A stretch of DNA of 5,599 bases from Actinomycetota bacterium (GTDB lineage Bacteria; Actinomycetota; Acidimicrobiia; Acidimicrobiales; Microtrichaceae). This document shows, piece by piece, positions 4,654-5,599 of the stretch. Positions within the stretch are counted from its first letter, which is position 1. Each line of letters starts with the position of its first letter. Below the pieces are notes generated by a model that saw only the letters and a program-made list of their open reading frames with translations, had not been told where the DNA came from and did not search any database. The stretch is taken from assembly GCA_018268735.1 (NCBI GenBank), contig JAFDWA010000136.1:1-5599 (forward strand). The letters are read 5' to 3'. Both the position numbers and the translations under genes were made by a program.

Positions 4654-5562
4654 TCAGCAGTCCCCCAGGTCGAAGAGCCGTCCGGCGATCCCGGCGATCC
4701 GTTCGGCGTGAGTGATTCGAGTCCGCCATTCTGCAGGGATGCCTGAGAGGCCCCAGCGAGCACCGGCGAGTTGGCCTGCGATGGCCGCGGTGGTGTCGGC
4801 ATCGTCGCCCAGGTTGGCTGCGCGCAGGACGGCGTCGCGGAAGTCCGTCGCCCCGGCGACTGCCCACAGCGCTGCTTCGAGGGCGTCGACCACGTAGCCG
4901 GTGCCTCGGATCTCGGGCGGCTGCTTCGTTCGCCACGAGCCACGGGCGACCGCGTCGACTCGTTGGTCGAGTGGGCCGTACTGCCAGAAGTCGTCGTCCA
5001 GGACGTCCTCGACGACGATGCCCTGGATCAGCGCTGCGATCATCGCCGAATACAAGCGGCATGCGTCTAGGGGACGGGACGCTGGATGGGTCGTACGGCT
5101 GGATTCACCGCCGCGCTCGGCCGCCTCGGTCAGGTCGCCGTGCCAGCGGATCGGCACCGGTGCGAGGCGCATGAGCGAACCGTTGGCTGCACTCTCCTGG
5201 TCGACGTCGTCGTCGGTGACCGCACCGGTTCGCTCGAAGCGGACCAGCGCTGCCCTGGTCGTGCCGCCGATGTCGAAGCAGCGGCCGTTCGCGGACCAGT
5301 AGCCGTCCCTGAACCATGACACGTACCTGCGGAGTTGGTCGGCTGGGTCGAGGGCATCGAGGTCGAGGATCGATTCCGCCAAGCACATCGCCATCGAGGT
5401 GTCGTCGGTCCACTGGCCCGGCTCGAGACTGAACGGGCCTCCTCCGATCATGTCGTCGATCGGCGTGAACGTGCCGGGCCGCTTGAACTCGAGCGTGGTG
5501 CCCACCGCGTCGCCGACGGCGAGCCCGACGAGGGCACCCATCGCCTTGTCTCGTGACGTCAT
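4654..5562 (-). CDS. ADP-ribosylglycohydrolase (DraG/ARH family)
   Basis: The 302-residue product is full length for this all-helical hydrolase family, which removes ADP-ribose from proteins or small molecules using two magnesium ions. The diagnostic blocks are all present: GALVGLAVGDAVGTTLEF (9-26), WTDDTSMAMCLAES (51-64; D53 and D54 as metal ligands), ANGSLMRLAPVPI (126-138), THPASRPLDACRLY (158-171; the H that follows the conserved Thr), and LGDDADTTAAIAGQLAGARWG (251-271; D254 and D256 as metal ligands). No signal peptide or membrane segment is seen, so it is cytoplasmic. ATG 5562 is preceded at six bases by AGGGAA. No ADP-ribosyltransferase partner, dinitrogenase reductase gene or macrodomain is nearby, so the substrate cannot be assigned. 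It could serve in reversing protein ADP-ribosylation or in nucleotide salvage. Confidence 0.95.
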   Translation of the reverse strand: MTSRDKAMGALVGLAVGDAVGTTLEFKRPGTFTPIDDMIGGGPFSLEPGQWTDDTSMAMCLAESILDLDALDPADQLRRYVSWFRDGYWSANGRCFDIGGTTRAALVRFERTGAVTDDDVDQESAANGSLMRLAPVPIRWHGDLTEAAERGGESSRTTHPASRPLDACRLYSAMIAALIQGIVVEDVLDDDFWQYGPLDQRVDAVARGSWRTKQPPEIRGTGYVVDALEAALWAVAGATDFRDAVLRAANLGDDADTTAAIAGQLAGARWGLSGIPAEWRTRITHAERIAGIAGRLFDLGDC

Positions 5563-5568
5563 GACGGG

Positions 5569-5574
5569 TTCCCT
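5569..5574 (-). promoter_or_regulatory. Ribosome binding site of the ADP-ribosylglycohydrolase gene
   Basis: AGGGAA on the minus strand stands six bases before ATG 5562 and supports this start, which also sits directly before the conserved first helix of the family. Confidence 0.55.
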
Positions 5575-5585
5575 GACAGCGTCAG
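5573..5585. other. Small inverted repeat at the ADP-ribosylglycohydrolase leader
   Basis: CTGAC (5573-5577) and GTCAG (5581-5585) pair around a 3-base centre and touch the ribosome binding site at 5569-5574. It could be a small operator or an RNA hairpin that limits ribosome access, but a 5-bp arm is short and chance is quite possible. Confidence 0.25.
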
Positions 5586-5599
5586 CATGCCTAGAGACC

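Noticed and set aside
4046..4711. Plus-strand frame of 221 codons
   Set aside because: Runs into the end of the ADP-ribosylglycohydrolase gene on the other strand, has no ribosome binding site, and is rich in Pro/Arg/Ser with no recognisable fold.

Overview
The window is GC-rich bacterial DNA with tightly packed genes that use mostly G or C in third codon positions. The families present point to a high-GC actinobacterium: a flavodiiron-like metallo-beta-lactamase protein with a DSPTTRG motif, a GAF/LuxR regulator, and start codons with TAnnnT-like boxes six bases upstream. Acidimicrobiia are possible, but this placement is inferred from composition and family style, not from a marker gene.

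Layout. (a) 1-728, minus strand: the N-terminal 242 residues of a metallo-beta-lactamase-fold protein of the flavodiiron (ODP) type, cut by the window edge. (b) 729-864: a divergent intergenic region holding a perfect 11-bp inverted repeat (751-779). (c) 865-2022, plus strand: a GAF-type sensor with a C-terminal LuxR/GerE helix-turn-helix. (d) 1947-2651, minus: a class I SAM-dependent methyltransferase whose C-terminal tail overlaps the end of the regulator gene by 76 bp, tail to tail. (e) 2665-3174, minus: a secreted lipoprotein with a Thr/Ser linker and a beta/gamma-crystallin domain, 13 bases upstream of the methyltransferase and probably in the same transcript. (f) 3329-3907, minus: a PlsC-type acyltransferase. 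(g) 3908-4653: about 750 bases with no convincing gene except a possible 34-codon small ORF that has a well-spaced promoter and a strong ribosome binding site. (h) 4654-5562, minus: a complete ADP-ribosylglycohydrolase.

Functional links are modest. The regulator and the metallo-beta-lactamase gene are divergent and may share control through the inverted repeat. The lipoprotein and methyltransferase look co-transcribed. The acyltransferase and the ADP-ribosylglycohydrolase appear to be separate units on the same strand. No mobile element, CRISPR array, tRNA or rRNA was seen. I found no clear new defence or metabolic system. The best leads are the inverted repeat, the altered metal-ligand set of the metallo-beta-lactamase, the antisense gene overlap and the small-ORF transcript.
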